Both the position numbers and the translations under genes were made by a program. This document shows, in pieces, positions 23,001 to 32,800 of a DNA stretch of 64,000 nt. The notes below the pieces were generated by a model. The model did no database searches, was not told the DNA's origin, and saw nothing but the letters and a program-made list of their open reading frames with translations. The DNA is from Lineus longissimus (taxonomy: Eukaryota > Nemertea > Pilidiophora > Heteronemertea > Lineidae): positions 12,341,001 to 12,405,000 of the forward strand of contig NC_088326.1 of assembly GCF_910592395.1 (NCBI RefSeq), written 5' to 3'. The number at the start of each line of letters is the position of its first letter. Position 1 is the first letter of the stretch.

Positions 23001-23285
23001 ACCTCATAGCCGAGTGGTTAACACGGCTGGGTACCACAGCTGGGTACCACGCAGTAGGATGCAGGTTCGATCACGACGAGAACCCAGTATTCTACTTCAA
23101 CAAACTAAAACTCCTGGCTCTTCACAGTCTTTGAATGAGACTTAAAACCGAGGTTCCTTCTGGTGTCTATGCCAGGGCAGGTTAAAGACCCCACCAAGTG
23201 AGAAACATGAGTAGCATGCGTGGACTCTACCTCTTGCAGATGGCAGAGTCACTCGTCCACCCTCGCGACTGACTGTACAACAAAG
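23001..23285 (+). mobile_element. tRNA-derived SINE, Ser/Leu-type head
   Basis: Begins CTCATAGCCGAGTGGTTAAC, an A-box of the tRNA-Ser/Leu type, followed by GCAGGTTCGATCACGA as B-box. After the tRNA-like part comes a conserved-looking tail with CTTCTGGTGTCTATGCCAGG and GTTAAAGACCCCACC. GGGTACCAC is duplicated in the head. The tail is SINE-like, so this is not a functional tRNA gene. Confidence 0.7.
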
Positions 23286-24059
23286 AATTATCTGCTTGGC
23301 CTTAGATTTGTTATATGAGTAGATTCGAGGCTGTGATTATGATGCTGAAAGATTCATATTGGTTTCCCGCAATCTGATGCCATTCATCACAGTAACAATA
23401 AATATTGGAATTATTGCTAATTTAGGTTTTGATTTAGATTTTTTGCGTAGATTCACGCGGCGGCAGTCCGGTTATTACCAGTTATTAGCAAAATTCTGTT
23501 TGGGGCTATTGTGACTGGTTTCACACCTCATGGATGGTCACTCCGGGGTACAGATGTAATAAGCACACATTTTTATCTCCTGGTAAACTGTAAAAAAAAT
23601 GCCTGGTACTAATGAAATGTACACCGGTAACATGCGATGAAATCAAAACAGTTACACCACAATGCACCAGTGACTGGTTTAGAGATGCATTCAGGTGAAT
23701 GTTTGTGTACACTTTTGGATGTATAACTGCTGTTCACTCTGTACGCTATATAAGTGCTGGCCTCTCTTGGTCCTTTATTTCAGTTTAGGATGACTGTTGT
23801 CACTAATTTTACAGCAGCATGCAATAAATTCCAGCCGCCATTTTGAAAACGCGCCATTGATGTCTAATTCTCGCTGCTCTCTTTCTACATTGTAGCAATT
23901 GGCAGCCAGAACCGACATCATTTGTGCATTGGGCGACATCTGGCTCAAATGGTCATCGCTCAAAATGATGTTCATACCTCGCTAGACGATAAAGGTAACA
24001 GAATATTTTGAAATTATTATCAAAAATTTGCGGTGAAAGTTCTACGATTTGAAAAGATT
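23286..24059. other. Intronic, nothing recognised
   Basis: Non-coding. No defined element. Confidence 0.3.
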
Positions 24060-24440
24060 TATCAACAACACAAAAAGTTTTTGATTTTGAAAATTTTCGG
24101 AATTTTGAACTTCGGAAAATTCAACTCTGAATGATGAAAAAGTCCAAATATTTTTTTCACTTGTTTTTTTTCTGCTCAAAGTGAAGAAACATCATCAGTC
24201 CCCAAAAAATTTTGGCTTTGAAAATTTTTCAGAATTTTGAACTTATGAATATGTTGAACAATTTTGGTGGGAAAACCTGATCATGCAGTTTTCCAAATGG
24301 AAAATTCTCAAGTTCGAGTTCAAATTTCGAGTTTAATATTTCAAAATTTGAACAAGTTTTGCCTTTAAAATGGCACACTCTGCATTTGATCGTCAGTCAG
24401 GAAAATAGAAATGCAGTTATACACAATGGTGTAGTGCATG
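24060..24440 (+). repeat. A/T-rich repeat followed by TTAA-MITE fragment
   Basis: 24060-24290 repeats the CTGCTCAAAGTGAAGAAAC and ATCATCAGTCCCC phrases of the A/T-rich family. 24400-24440 is an internal TTAA-MITE piece (GAAATGCAGTTATACACAAT). The same pairing occurs at 22300-22580. Confidence 0.6.
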
Positions 24441-24589
24441 CAACCTTGCTGCACCTCGATCTGCACGACGGTATTGTTGTAATTTGAACGTATCATCTCA
24501 ATAACTCATTTCAAACTTAATCATGAGATGTCTGTAAAAATATTTACAGAGGGCGAAGTCCCCTCATGTTTCACTCAATATTGGTATAG

Positions 24590-24701
24590 ATATTGGAACC
24601 CAGTTTTGGCCCCAAAGTGGGTCGTTTCCATTCAATATGACCTCTGTAATCAAGACACCTATCTATTAAGGACAGTCCTCAATATGGAGGTTCTACTGTC
24701 G
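24590..24701 (-). mobile_element. pogo/Tigger-like MITE, copy C (inverted, truncated)
   Basis: Reads in the opposite orientation to the other copies: TTTCCATTCAATATGACCTC, TCAAGACACCTATCTATTAA and GGAGGTTCTACTGT. About one third of the element is missing. Confidence 0.6.
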
Positions 24702-25187
24702 GGGCAGGAGGTTGTCGACCTTCGGCCCCAGATGTGACTCACACAATAGAGAGGTTGCACACGCCCCACTACCACTTCAAGTCAATCTCAAAGTGGTTTT
24801 AGAACAAGTGAATAGGGCCTGACTGAATTTTAAGTTGCTTTTATACAAAAACGACAGAAGGCCTATTCAAGTTGATTGTCACTCGCAAATTCGAATCGAT
24901 TCTTCAAGAATCGACTCGAACTCCAGTGCAAATCTGCCATCGGTGACGTGGCGCCAAAAACTATTCACTCAACCTCGATTCAAACGATAACATCAGCTGC
25001 AAACATTCTTTATCAACTTATTGAACTATATATAATGATATATGGAGAAAAGATCACACAAATATCGAATTGTAGGATTATTTTGAGGAGAAGTATTTTG
25101 GCCGATTCACTCTACCACTTGCGAGACGTCGTCCGACCATCATGTGGTGACGACGCGGATTTTTCATTTTGGCAACATAGAATGGCA
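24702..25187. other. Intronic, open frame not supported
   Basis: A 132-codon open frame starts at 24876 and ends inside the MITE at 25192. Its composition is not protein-like and it crosses the element boundary, so it is not called as a gene. Confidence 0.4.
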
Positions 25188-25191
25188 TTAA

Positions 25192-25526
25192 AGGGAACTG
25201 AAACCGCCAAGCCAGTTCGTATGACCTCGTTTTCATTTCCCGCGTATCAGGTGATCAGAACGAGGCATGAATGAAACATGGCGCCTAGCTGTCAATCATT
25301 GAGTGACGTCACTACTATGGAATTTACTACGAAAACTCATGAATGAAAGATCGCATGACTCACGTGATTCTCACATGATTCTCAATAATAACAAATTGAA
25401 CTGCGCATGCTCGGGCACTGGGGGCGGAGCTAGAAATCTGAACTCGAATAGGAAGTTGGAAGTTTGACTTTCTCGGGCGGTGAAAGTTGAAAAGTTGAAT
25501 AAATCGCTCGGCGGTTCCAGTTCCCT
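25192..25526. mobile_element. 335-bp MITE with TTAA target duplication
   Basis: Left end AGGGAACTGAAACCGCC and right end GGCGGTTCCAGTTCCCT form inverted repeats of about 17 bp with one offset. TTAA flanks both sides (25188-25191, 25527-25530), the target site used by piggyBac-type elements. The interior contains E-box, TGACGTCA and CACGTGA motifs but no coding sequence. Confidence 0.75.
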
Positions 25527-25530
25527 TTAA

Positions 25531-26098
25531 TCTCGCTGTCCCCAGTCCCCCCTAATGTTAGAATGATTCATTGTGCCAACATATGCTTCAACTCTTATCG
25601 ATTATGCTGACTTTTAACCCCTTTATTTTAACGTGCCTAATATTGCTTGCTCAGGTCAAGTAAGAGGGTCAAATTACGATTCAAGATCAGCTTCAGCCAC
25701 GTTTTGATGGCAGTCGTCCTGAGTGTTGCAGCTGGAACCATCTAGTTTTCAATTTCAATGTTCACTTCTGACTTTTATAGTACATGTATTTGTATATTTG
25801 TCTACACAAGTGCATAAAGTTTCCTTAAAAATCGATAATTAAGATATTTTTGGAGGACGAATTCTTTTGTTGATATTTGGCGCATTGAGTACTGTTACAA
25901 GCGATCAAGTGGAATCACATCTGGACGAAAATGTGGTCGGGTTGCTGCTGCCACGGTGAACTTGCTTTCAAGGCCTGATATTCTATGTAGGAGGCCTATA
26001 GTCCGTCCGTAAATGTTATGTCTGCATCATTTGGGCTCTGGAGGGCGAACTACTGGTCGGATTCCTTTGAAGTTTGGTTTTTATTGATCCTTGGTTCA
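25531..26098. other. Intronic, nothing recognised
   Basis: No exon or defined element. A short piece near 25785-25815 resembles the internal TTAA-MITE sequence. Confidence 0.3.
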
Positions 26099-26099
26099 A

Positions 26100-26172
26100 A
26101 AATGGAAATGCAGTTTTACACAATGCCGTAGTGCAGTTATTATACATACAAATTTGGTGAAACTTGGTATTT
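26100..26172 (-). mobile_element. TTAA-family MITE, fragment
   Basis: Contains GGAAATGCAGTTTTACACAA, TGCCGTAGTGCAGTTATTAT and GGTGAAACTTGGTATTTAT. Confidence 0.6.
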
Positions 26173-26745
26173 ATGGTTTCATGACTAAGTGATCGAGCGG
26201 TAAGACCAACCTCCATCACTATTACAGAAATTATTAAAACTATTAAACTATTAAAGGACGACCTATTAAATTTCTAGGAAAAGGAAGACCAGAAACGCAT
26301 CATTTCAATGCAATCGGAAACATTCAAATTCTATAAAAAATTTAAAACATTTAACGAATGGCGTAGACCGTTAATAAACTGGCATACTTTTAGGACACAG
26401 CAGTTGTTTTGTTGAATATCACAATTTATGTAAAAAAATTTCAATTGATCATAACCGGATGGAAAAAAAGCAAATTATCTTGTCAAACGTTTGTGGTCTT
26501 AAATTGATCTAGTGTCAGAAAATAATCTTGTTTGAATATTCTATAAAAATGGCTCCACCCCAGCAATCCTGGATATAACTCCACCTGCTGTTAAAAAAAT
26601 AAACAATGAATAAAAACATGTGGCCTGATTTCAGCCCAGAAAAATTATCGTTACTTCAGTATCAGTTCTAGGATATGCCATTCATAGTAAACAACTTCCT
26701 GGCACCATGCCATCGCAATTAATGAAATTCTGAACGAGATCTCGT
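26173..26745. other. Sequence upstream of the second promoter
   Basis: AT-rich DNA with a MITE-end-like GGCGTAGACCGTTAA near 26360. Distal regulatory sites are possible but none is defined. Confidence 0.3.
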
Positions 26746-26748
26746 CAA

Positions 26749-26886
26749 CCAATCAAAGGCACTGCATGCACAGTGTCGCATTCTAATTGGCCGACACACA
26801 GCTATACACTCCGCCTGTCGTTAAATATTGATGTTAAAAAATCGTATCTGCCAGTTTTCTGTTTATTGATTTTCCACGGTATAAAA
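26749..26886 (+). promoter_or_regulatory. CCAAT-CCAAT-TATA promoter
   Basis: A direct CCAAT box (CAACCAATCAAAG, 26749-26753), an inverted one (CTAATTGGCC, 26786-26790) and a good TATA box (GGTATAAAACCGG, 26880-26886) lie in proper order and spacing. Transcription would start near 26910. The box context fits an RNA polymerase II core promoter driving the + strand exon at 28325, either through a long leader or a spliced one. No expression evidence is available. Confidence 0.6.
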
Positions 26887-26910
26887 CCGGTTGCTTTTCT
26901 CGGCACACTT

Positions 26911-28324
26911 GCCGATGTATTTGCATCCATTCATTCTCGCGTTGGATGTGGCTCATGCATGTTGTTGTATTGTCGCTCTCGCTATAGCAGACGACAATTT
27001 GAGTGTTGATTGTTCAAAGGTTTTGGACAATTCTTCGAGGAATACAAACTTCTGATTGGACAGACTGGCATTTGGGACGGTTTCGGTTTCACTGAGTTTG
27101 TTTTTATTCTGAATGTGAAGTGGAGCAGACGATAATTCTGACTTCTCGGAAACGGTGTTGAGTGTAAATTGTCGTAATGTTCTCTGGGACTACTTTCCAA
27201 TGTTATAAACGGAACAAGTCCGAGCCACACAAGAGTTGGGAATAGATTCAGTTTCTTTGAAATTTCTTTAATGCGCATTGCAGACAGCTTTCAGGACGAT
27301 ACGTCATTCTTGATCAAGAGATTTTGGAGCAGACGTCTTTCAATCGAAGACTTTCTTTAGTTTATTCAGGCTGTTACAGTTCTGACATGCCAATTTGAGC
27401 AGACGATAATTTTCCAAGGACATTTTGAGCCCTGCTACATCCACACTGGCGTGACTTTTGCAAGTGATGAAATTTCACATGGAATGATTTTGAACTCTGT
27501 TGATTTCAACCGTGGGAGTTCAAAGGCAGACACAACTTCTGTCAAATTGGGATTCAATTCGGACCTTTAAATGTGCATTGTGAGCTCATGAATGGGCCAG
27601 CTGATTGGAGATGAGCTATACATAGCAAAATGACCTCTGGAGGAATTCTGGACATTTTTACGATATTTTCGGATGCAATTCTTTCAGGCCATTTTTAGCG
27701 TCAAGTGAACTCGATCGGTCTATTTTCACGAATGCTATTCTGCAGATTTTAATTGGAGGAAACCATAGTCATTTTTCCGTGGGTATGGTCAGTTTTGGAC
27801 GGCTGTCCATTTCGAGTTCAAGACTGAACAAGTGAAGTAGCACACCCTACTTTTCACTTTTTTGCCTCTTTTTGTAACAACGTCATAACTAGGCTGTTTT
27901 TCATTTCGAATACTGTGGCACAGATGTTTACCAAATGACCTTGATTACTGTGGGACATTCATCGATTAAATATTTGTCCTATTTCCCATTGAATATTTGT
28001 CCTATTTCGCGCAGTTGTTTGCCTGAATTTTTTGTCAATACCTGGAGGTTTTAAACATTATCGTCATCTTTATTGCGGTACATTCGTAGTTAACCTGTAC
28101 CAGTGATTGGTCTTAAATATTGGTTAATTGTTGGTGATATCATTCATTGGACGTTCCATTGGTCAACGGTAGGGGAACTTCGGATCATTCAATTCATGTA
28201 GGACTCTTTCTTGCTTCGGATTTGGTTCAATTGTGATTGGAAAAAGTGAACATTTTATAAACCGATAAACTGACGTAAAATTTGTCCGTAGCATTAAGTT
28301 GTACTCTTCATACTGGAGGTAAAA
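26911..28324 (+). other. Putative 5' leader with CAGAC motif array
   Basis: The sequence between the TATA box and the ATG at 28325 is non-repetitive and contains upstream ATGs, so it is either a long regulated leader or contains an intron. Seven same-strand CAGAC motifs begin at 26988, 27061, 27126, 27281, 27330, 27400 and 27527; three share the longer GCAGACGAYAATT. A second TATA-like site (TTTATAAACC, 28256) with an inverted CCAAT (GTGATTGG, 28236-28240) lies about 65 bp before the ATG and could give a short leader instead. Confidence 0.45.
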
Positions 28325-28739
28325 ATGGTGTGTTTTCAGTGGACGGGTTCGGCAGGGAACAGCTGCCCAAATGCATCTTCGACAACAGTCATGACAAATA
28401 CTACCCATGATGCAACACAGTTTCAACAAAACGCGATAAACTCTGAGACAATGCTGCATCAAAATGTCACCGCAACAGCACCATACGATGCTGAAACACA
28501 CTTTGTCTCACTTACGTCTCCACAAACTCCGTCGGACAGCCACGGATCTCCGATTCACCGATCTCCAAATCACCGATCTCCAAATCACGGATCTCCAATA
28601 CGTGAATCTCCACTTCACGGGTCTCCCTTGTTCATGCAAGGATCCCCGCCTGTTTATCATGGCGCCTCGCTGGTTTATAACCTCGGCTCGCCGGACAACG
28701 GAACGCAGCACTCGTACCCCCAGGATTCTTCAGACGAAG
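28325..28739 (+). CDS. 5' coding exon, Ser/Pro-rich N-terminus, gene unknown
   Basis: ATG at 28325 sits in a good context (AAAAATGG). The frame stays open for 138 codons and ends at a donor, GACGAAG/GTAACA (GT at 28740), in phase 1, the same phase as the exon ending at 9280. The N-terminal 70 residues are Thr/Asn/Ala-rich with a few His and Gln. Residues 73-102 are six pentapeptide repeats of the type H-G/R-S-P-I/N/L. The remainder is Ser/Gly/Tyr-rich and ends in QDSSDE. No folded domain is seen; this resembles the disordered N-terminus of a transcriptional regulator. It may be an alternative first exon of the zinc-finger gene at 7149-9280 or the first exon of a separate gene. I cannot name it. 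An open frame continues past the donor into a MITE, which argues that splicing is used. Confidence 0.6.
28541..28630 (+). repeat. 15-bp coding minisatellite, six units
   Basis: Units of the form CACSGATCTCCAAAT repeat six times within the exon, keeping frame and encoding HGSPI, HRSPN, HRSPN, HGSPI, RESPL, HGSPL. Two units are identical, so recent slippage is likely. The SP dipeptides are potential proline-directed kinase sites. Confidence 0.85.
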
Positions 28740-28777
28740 GTAACATCACAAATATTTTCACGTTCTCCCAGGAGTAA

Positions 28778-28957
28778 CAGTGGAACCTCTCTATTACCGA
28801 CACCCTTGGTACTGACAAATGCTGTCCTGCATTGAGAGGTGTCCTGATTACAGAGGTCAAATTGATTGTAATTGACCAATTTGGTACCAAATCCAGTGTC
28901 CTTAATAGAGAGGGTGTCCTTTGCAGAGAGGTGTCCGCTAAGGGAGATTCTACTGTA
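28778..28957 (+). mobile_element. pogo/Tigger-like MITE, copy D
   Basis: Full-length: starts CAGTGGAACCTCTCTATTA and ends GGGAGATTCTACTGTA. It lies 38 bp inside the intron that follows the exon ending at 28739. Interior phrases match copies A, B and F. Confidence 0.8.
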
Positions 28958-28999
28958 TATTCTCTCCGCCAATGCTGATCTCCATTATAGTGGTCATAG

Positions 29000-29168
29000 G
29001 CTGAGAATTGCTGTCTCTAATAGAGGGGTGTCCTGATTATCGAGGTCAAATTGAAAAGAAGTTACTGCTTCCAGACCAAAATTGTGTCTTCAGTAGAGTG
29101 GTGTCCTGAATAAGTAACCAGTTTGAGATCAAAATCAGTGTCCGCAATAGAGAGATGTCCTGATTACA
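29000..29168 (+). mobile_element. pogo/Tigger-like MITE, copy E (diverged)
   Basis: Contains CTCTAATAGAGGGGTGTCC, GATTATCGAGGTCAAATTG and further AATAGAGAGATGTCC phrases. Both termini are eroded; it directly abuts the SINE at 29171. Confidence 0.6.
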
Positions 29169-29170
29169 GA

Positions 29171-29328
29171 TGGGCGATTTGTACTGTAGGAGAAAACCGA
29201 AGGCCCCGGAGAACCTATACTGTCGGAGAGAGTCACCCTCTCTATCACATGAATACTGAGATTGACTGGGAATCGAACCCAGGACCTCAGAGGTGACAGG
29301 CCCCACTGCACCACTTTGACAACCCATT
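29171..29328 (-). mobile_element. tRNA-derived SINE, copy 1
   Basis: On the minus strand: TGGGTTGTCAAAGTGGTGCA (A box), then GTCCTGGGTTCGATTCCCAG (B box), then CATGTGATAGAGAGGGTGAC, CTCCGGGGCCTTCGGTTTTC and CTCCTAC, ending GCCCA. The same boundaries and tail are present in copy 2 at 30599-30771 on the other strand. Confidence 0.75.
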
Positions 29329-29884
29329 CTATATTCATCCTTATCTCTACTGGACTTCTGGGGGTGATCACGGCTTCATCTGTCGGCTTCATCTGTCGTA
29401 TCCCCGATCCACATTTCCGCGAAATATCTTGATAGTCCAAATGGCTCACTGTGCCTTCACTTAATCTAGCTTAATTATCTTCGAGAGAGAACCGGGTACA
29501 AAGCAATTAATCAAAATGACTATTTATTTCCAGGCTTCGGTGCTTGCGACATCGGAGTGCTAACGATTTCATATCTGTCAAGGAAAAATCGCCTTGAAAA
29601 AATTCGATGAGTCTATTTTCATAGAAATATGATATTTTCAATGACAACATGCTTTGAGGACAAAATAGACTCCTTATTTAGCTCTTCTAACATCATAAAT
29701 ACAATGCATGCTGAGACATACTCAGATGGGCACTTCAGTAATGTATTGGATCGTGTAAACAATAAATGCTAAGACATGCCTAACTACATATACATATAGC
29801 TGCCCTCTTCAGTAATGTATAGGGTTAGTGCATGCTGCCTGGTACTGCTGGCCTCGATGTTTTATGCAGTTGTGTGGACGGATG
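29329..29884. other. Intronic, nothing recognised
   Basis: No exon or defined element. Confidence 0.3.
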
Positions 29885-29885
29885 T

Positions 29886-30009
29886 ACAAATACTATACAT
29901 ACCAAGTTTCAGCAAATTTGTATGCATAATAACTGCATTACGGCATTGTGTATAAGTGCATTTCTATTTTCCTGGACCACCAGTAATCACGAACGGCATA
30001 CCCCTTAAA
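29886..30009 (+). mobile_element. TTAA-family MITE, half copy
   Basis: Contains ACCAAGTTTCAGCAAATTTG, TATGCATAATAACTGCATTA, GGCATTGTGTATAAGTGCAT and TTCCTGGACCACCAG, ending with the terminus GGCATACCCCTTAAA. Orientation matches the full copy at 33892. Confidence 0.7.
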
Positions 30010-30598
30010 CCATGCAGTCCCTTTAATTTGTTCCAACCAAAGTTGCCAGACCAACAAATTGATTTTTTTACGTTTCTTCAATGCCATTAGTTTTTGTCAT
30101 GACTCCAGATGTTGTTTACTGTTTGTTTAGCTCTAGAACCTTCAAATAGATTTGCTGACTCCCAAACATAAATTTAAAGACGGTAATGTCAGTCGCAGCT
30201 GTGAAGATATTGATTAAAACATGTTTTATACATCACATATTTTCAGGTCACATATTTTCAGGAAGGCCGAATTCAACAGCTTGAAAACAAAATTAGAGCC
30301 CATATTCTGAAACTTGAGGGGCTTTTTCCTTTAAGATCACTATATTTTGTAAGCATGCTAATGACTGGAGCAGTGACAAAGCTTTAAGTTTGCGTACGAT
30401 TAAAACTATAAGAGAACAAACATTTCACTGTGGCATTTTTGTCAGTTTATGGAGCATTTTGATGAAATACACATTCAAATCTTTGCTTTGTGTAGGCCCT
30501 CTGTGTCGCGATTCGTGATTGAAAACTCAATGCTAATGATGTGAAGGCCTTTTATAAACTCTGTTTCATTTGAAAGGTCTTGCGGAATGAAATACAAT
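30010..30598. other. Intronic, nothing recognised
   Basis: Short direct repeat CAGGTCACATATTTTCAGG near 30243; otherwise nothing. Confidence 0.3.
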
Positions 30599-30771
30599 AT
30601 GGGCTGTCCGAGTGGTGCAGTGGAAACATCAGCACCTGACGCCTCTGCGGTCCCGGGTTCGATTCCCGGTCAGTCTCGGTACACTCACGTGATAGAGAGG
30701 GCAACTCTCTTCGACATCGTACGTTTCCTCCGGGGTCTCCGGTTTCCTCCTACGTACATTACAATCGCCCA
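30599..30771 (+). mobile_element. tRNA-derived SINE, copy 2
   Basis: 173 bp with A box (GTCCGAGTGGTGCAGTGG), B box (GGTCCCGGGTTCGATTCCCG) and the tail phrases GTGATAGAGAGGGCAACTCT, CTCCGGGGTCTCCGGTTTCC and TACAATCGCCCA. It matches the minus-strand copy at 29171-29328 from end to end. The head is tRNA-like but lacks a clean acceptor stem, so it is a SINE. Confidence 0.8.
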
Positions 30772-31500
30772 ATATTGTTTATATCGTCCGGCAATTATCA
30801 TTCGTTGAATATATTTAGGAGAGTGGGAAAAAGTGGAGAAAATGGTTAGATGTTGGCATGGGGGGGAGGGAGAGATCTAGTAAAAACCTCGTGGCACCCA
30901 AGGTGTTAAAAGCCATCACAGATCAATGAAAATATCACGATTTGAAAACATCCTAGTTATCGACGCTATCATGTTAAAAAATTCTCAGGAGTGTCTTATC
31001 AAACATTGTGAGTAATCAGCCGAGTGTCATGTACACATGTACAATAAGTCTCCCAGTGTAAACAACATGTTTTCTTCACAGCATTTCCAATTTTCACATT
31101 GTCATTTTCCTATGGCCAAATCCGGTTCCTCTGAAAAGGAATATGACAAAAAACAGGTATGAACGCATTGGTGAACTGTGTATGAACTTCAGACTAGAAA
31201 AAGGCCCGTGCGTATATATTAACAGCCTGTTTATTCTGACAATCCATCCATTCAACCTGAGCTCATCCCGTTTATTCCGAAACGGAAATCCAGGACGTTT
31301 TTTGTGCATGATTGCTTATGGCACAGGTGACCAATATTTCTAGGAATAAGGTGTCTCCAATTTGCACATCGGGGACTAGAAGGGATGGTTAAGTGAGAAT
31401 CTCAGAATATGTATGAAATTATAAAGATAACGTCACCCCCTAAAGACAAAGCTGATTGATACGGTACCTTACCGAATACTATAAGATTCGAGTTGACTAT
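30772..31500. other. Intronic, partly non-repetitive
   Basis: 31130-31330 is a GC-richer non-repetitive patch of unknown role. No exon is supported. Confidence 0.3.
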
Positions 31501-31504
31501 ATTT

Positions 31505-31660
31505 TAGGTTTTCAAAACATCCCATCAAATCAGTTGGGGGGGGGGGGGGGGGGGTCAGAAGATCCCAGCAATTGAGATGGCTACATTTGGGCTTTCAAAA
31601 CATCCCAGTGATTGAGTTGGCTACCCTTGGAATTTTCAGAAAATCCAAGGAACTGAGTTA
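31505..31660. repeat. Diverged ~50-bp tandem repeat with 19-base G run
   Basis: About three to four units of TTTTCAAAACATCCCAGTGA followed by TTGAGTTGGCTACCYTTGG. The first unit is interrupted by a 19-base G run (31536-31554). Confidence 0.65.
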
Positions 31661-32329
31661 GCTACTCTGCGAGGCCGTACTGGGCATCCACGTGCCCCGC
31701 ACCCAGGCAGCAATGCTTCCCCTCAAAGATATTGTTCCATCCTGCTGAACATATTGTCAAATTCCTCAAGTCATTGTATAATTTCACCGTTATTGTTAAA
31801 TATCATTTCTGGCAAATTCTTTCATTTCAACTCATCTTTTGTGTTGTTGTAGCTTTTTGAGAAATCTTTCAATAGTTGCTTGGGGCGGTGCCACACTATT
31901 TGAACAGTTTGTAACATGTAAGGGCGGCTTTTGACAAGTGTAATATGACCCCCAGCAAGTTACCTTGGCTACAGTGGAGCCTCCTGGTATTGTTCGTCAA
32001 AATTGCCTTCGAAGTGGTTTGCGCCTTCCAAGTCTGGTGGACAGTGGGCTGTACTTCACGATGGACGTCCTCTGGCCTATCATCATCATCCGACAACCTG
32101 GCAGCAGCTGACCACAAGTTTCCTCCAGCTGACCCTATCCTGGCCAATGTCCACAGCAGTTGCGAATAACCTCAATTCGTCAAACGAAAAATCAGAAAAA
32201 GTACTTTTTCGCTTGGAAAAACTATAAGAAATTTTGTAATCCGCCAAAAGAAAAACCGTGAAAATATGATTTTTGTCAGAAATATTGCGAAGTGTGAAAA
32301 TAAAAATGTGTGAATATTTTATTGTGACC
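31661..32329. other. Intronic, two-strand open frames not supported
   Basis: 31945-32170 is relatively GC-rich and open on both strands, but neither strand gives a recognisable protein or splice context. A fragment of an unidentified retroelement is possible. Confidence 0.3.
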
Positions 32330-32800
32330 TATACTGCCTCTTCGTGTACTGCAACAACCAAGTTCATCGCGTTCTCATTTCACGACATCTATATTCCGAT
32401 CACCGTTAGCACTTAATACCACAGATCCGGGACGGGACGTCATTCCTTCGGGCACGATTACTCAGTCCTGTTTTTCTATCCACCCACTCCCACAAAGCGT
32501 AATTCGCAAAAAAGCTCGTCACTGAGATCCGTAAACATATTTTCCCGCGGCAGTCATAAAACGTGTAATTTCGGCGAAAATCGCTCATGACTGTAAATGA
32601 CTAACCCGGGACGTTCAACTACTGGGACGTTATTGATCCATGTACCCTAGTATAGGTTTCCTGGAATCGCCCCGTTACTATGGTTACCGTGATGCATTCT
32701 ATCGTTCACCCGGTCCTAATGGACACGGTAATAACGTGATTGATCACGGTGAAAATAACACGCTAGTGGTTTGAGATTTTTCATGGTCTTCGGGCGCCGG
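32330..32800. promoter_or_regulatory. Candidate enhancer block with RFX X-box
   Basis: A non-repetitive, CpG-containing block that differs sharply from its AT-rich flanks. It includes GTTACTATGGTTAC at 32674-32687; its complement GTAACCATAGTAAC fits the RFX X-box consensus. It also has CACGGTAATAACGTGATTGA repeats of the CACGGT type. The regulatory role is inferred from composition and motif only. Confidence 0.4.

Noticed and set aside
24876-25274. 132-codon + strand open frame
   Set aside because: Not protein-like, and it runs across the boundary of a TTAA-flanked MITE.
30599-30680. Functional tRNA gene
   Set aside because: A and B boxes are present, but the stems do not close and the tail is shared with another copy, so it is a SINE.
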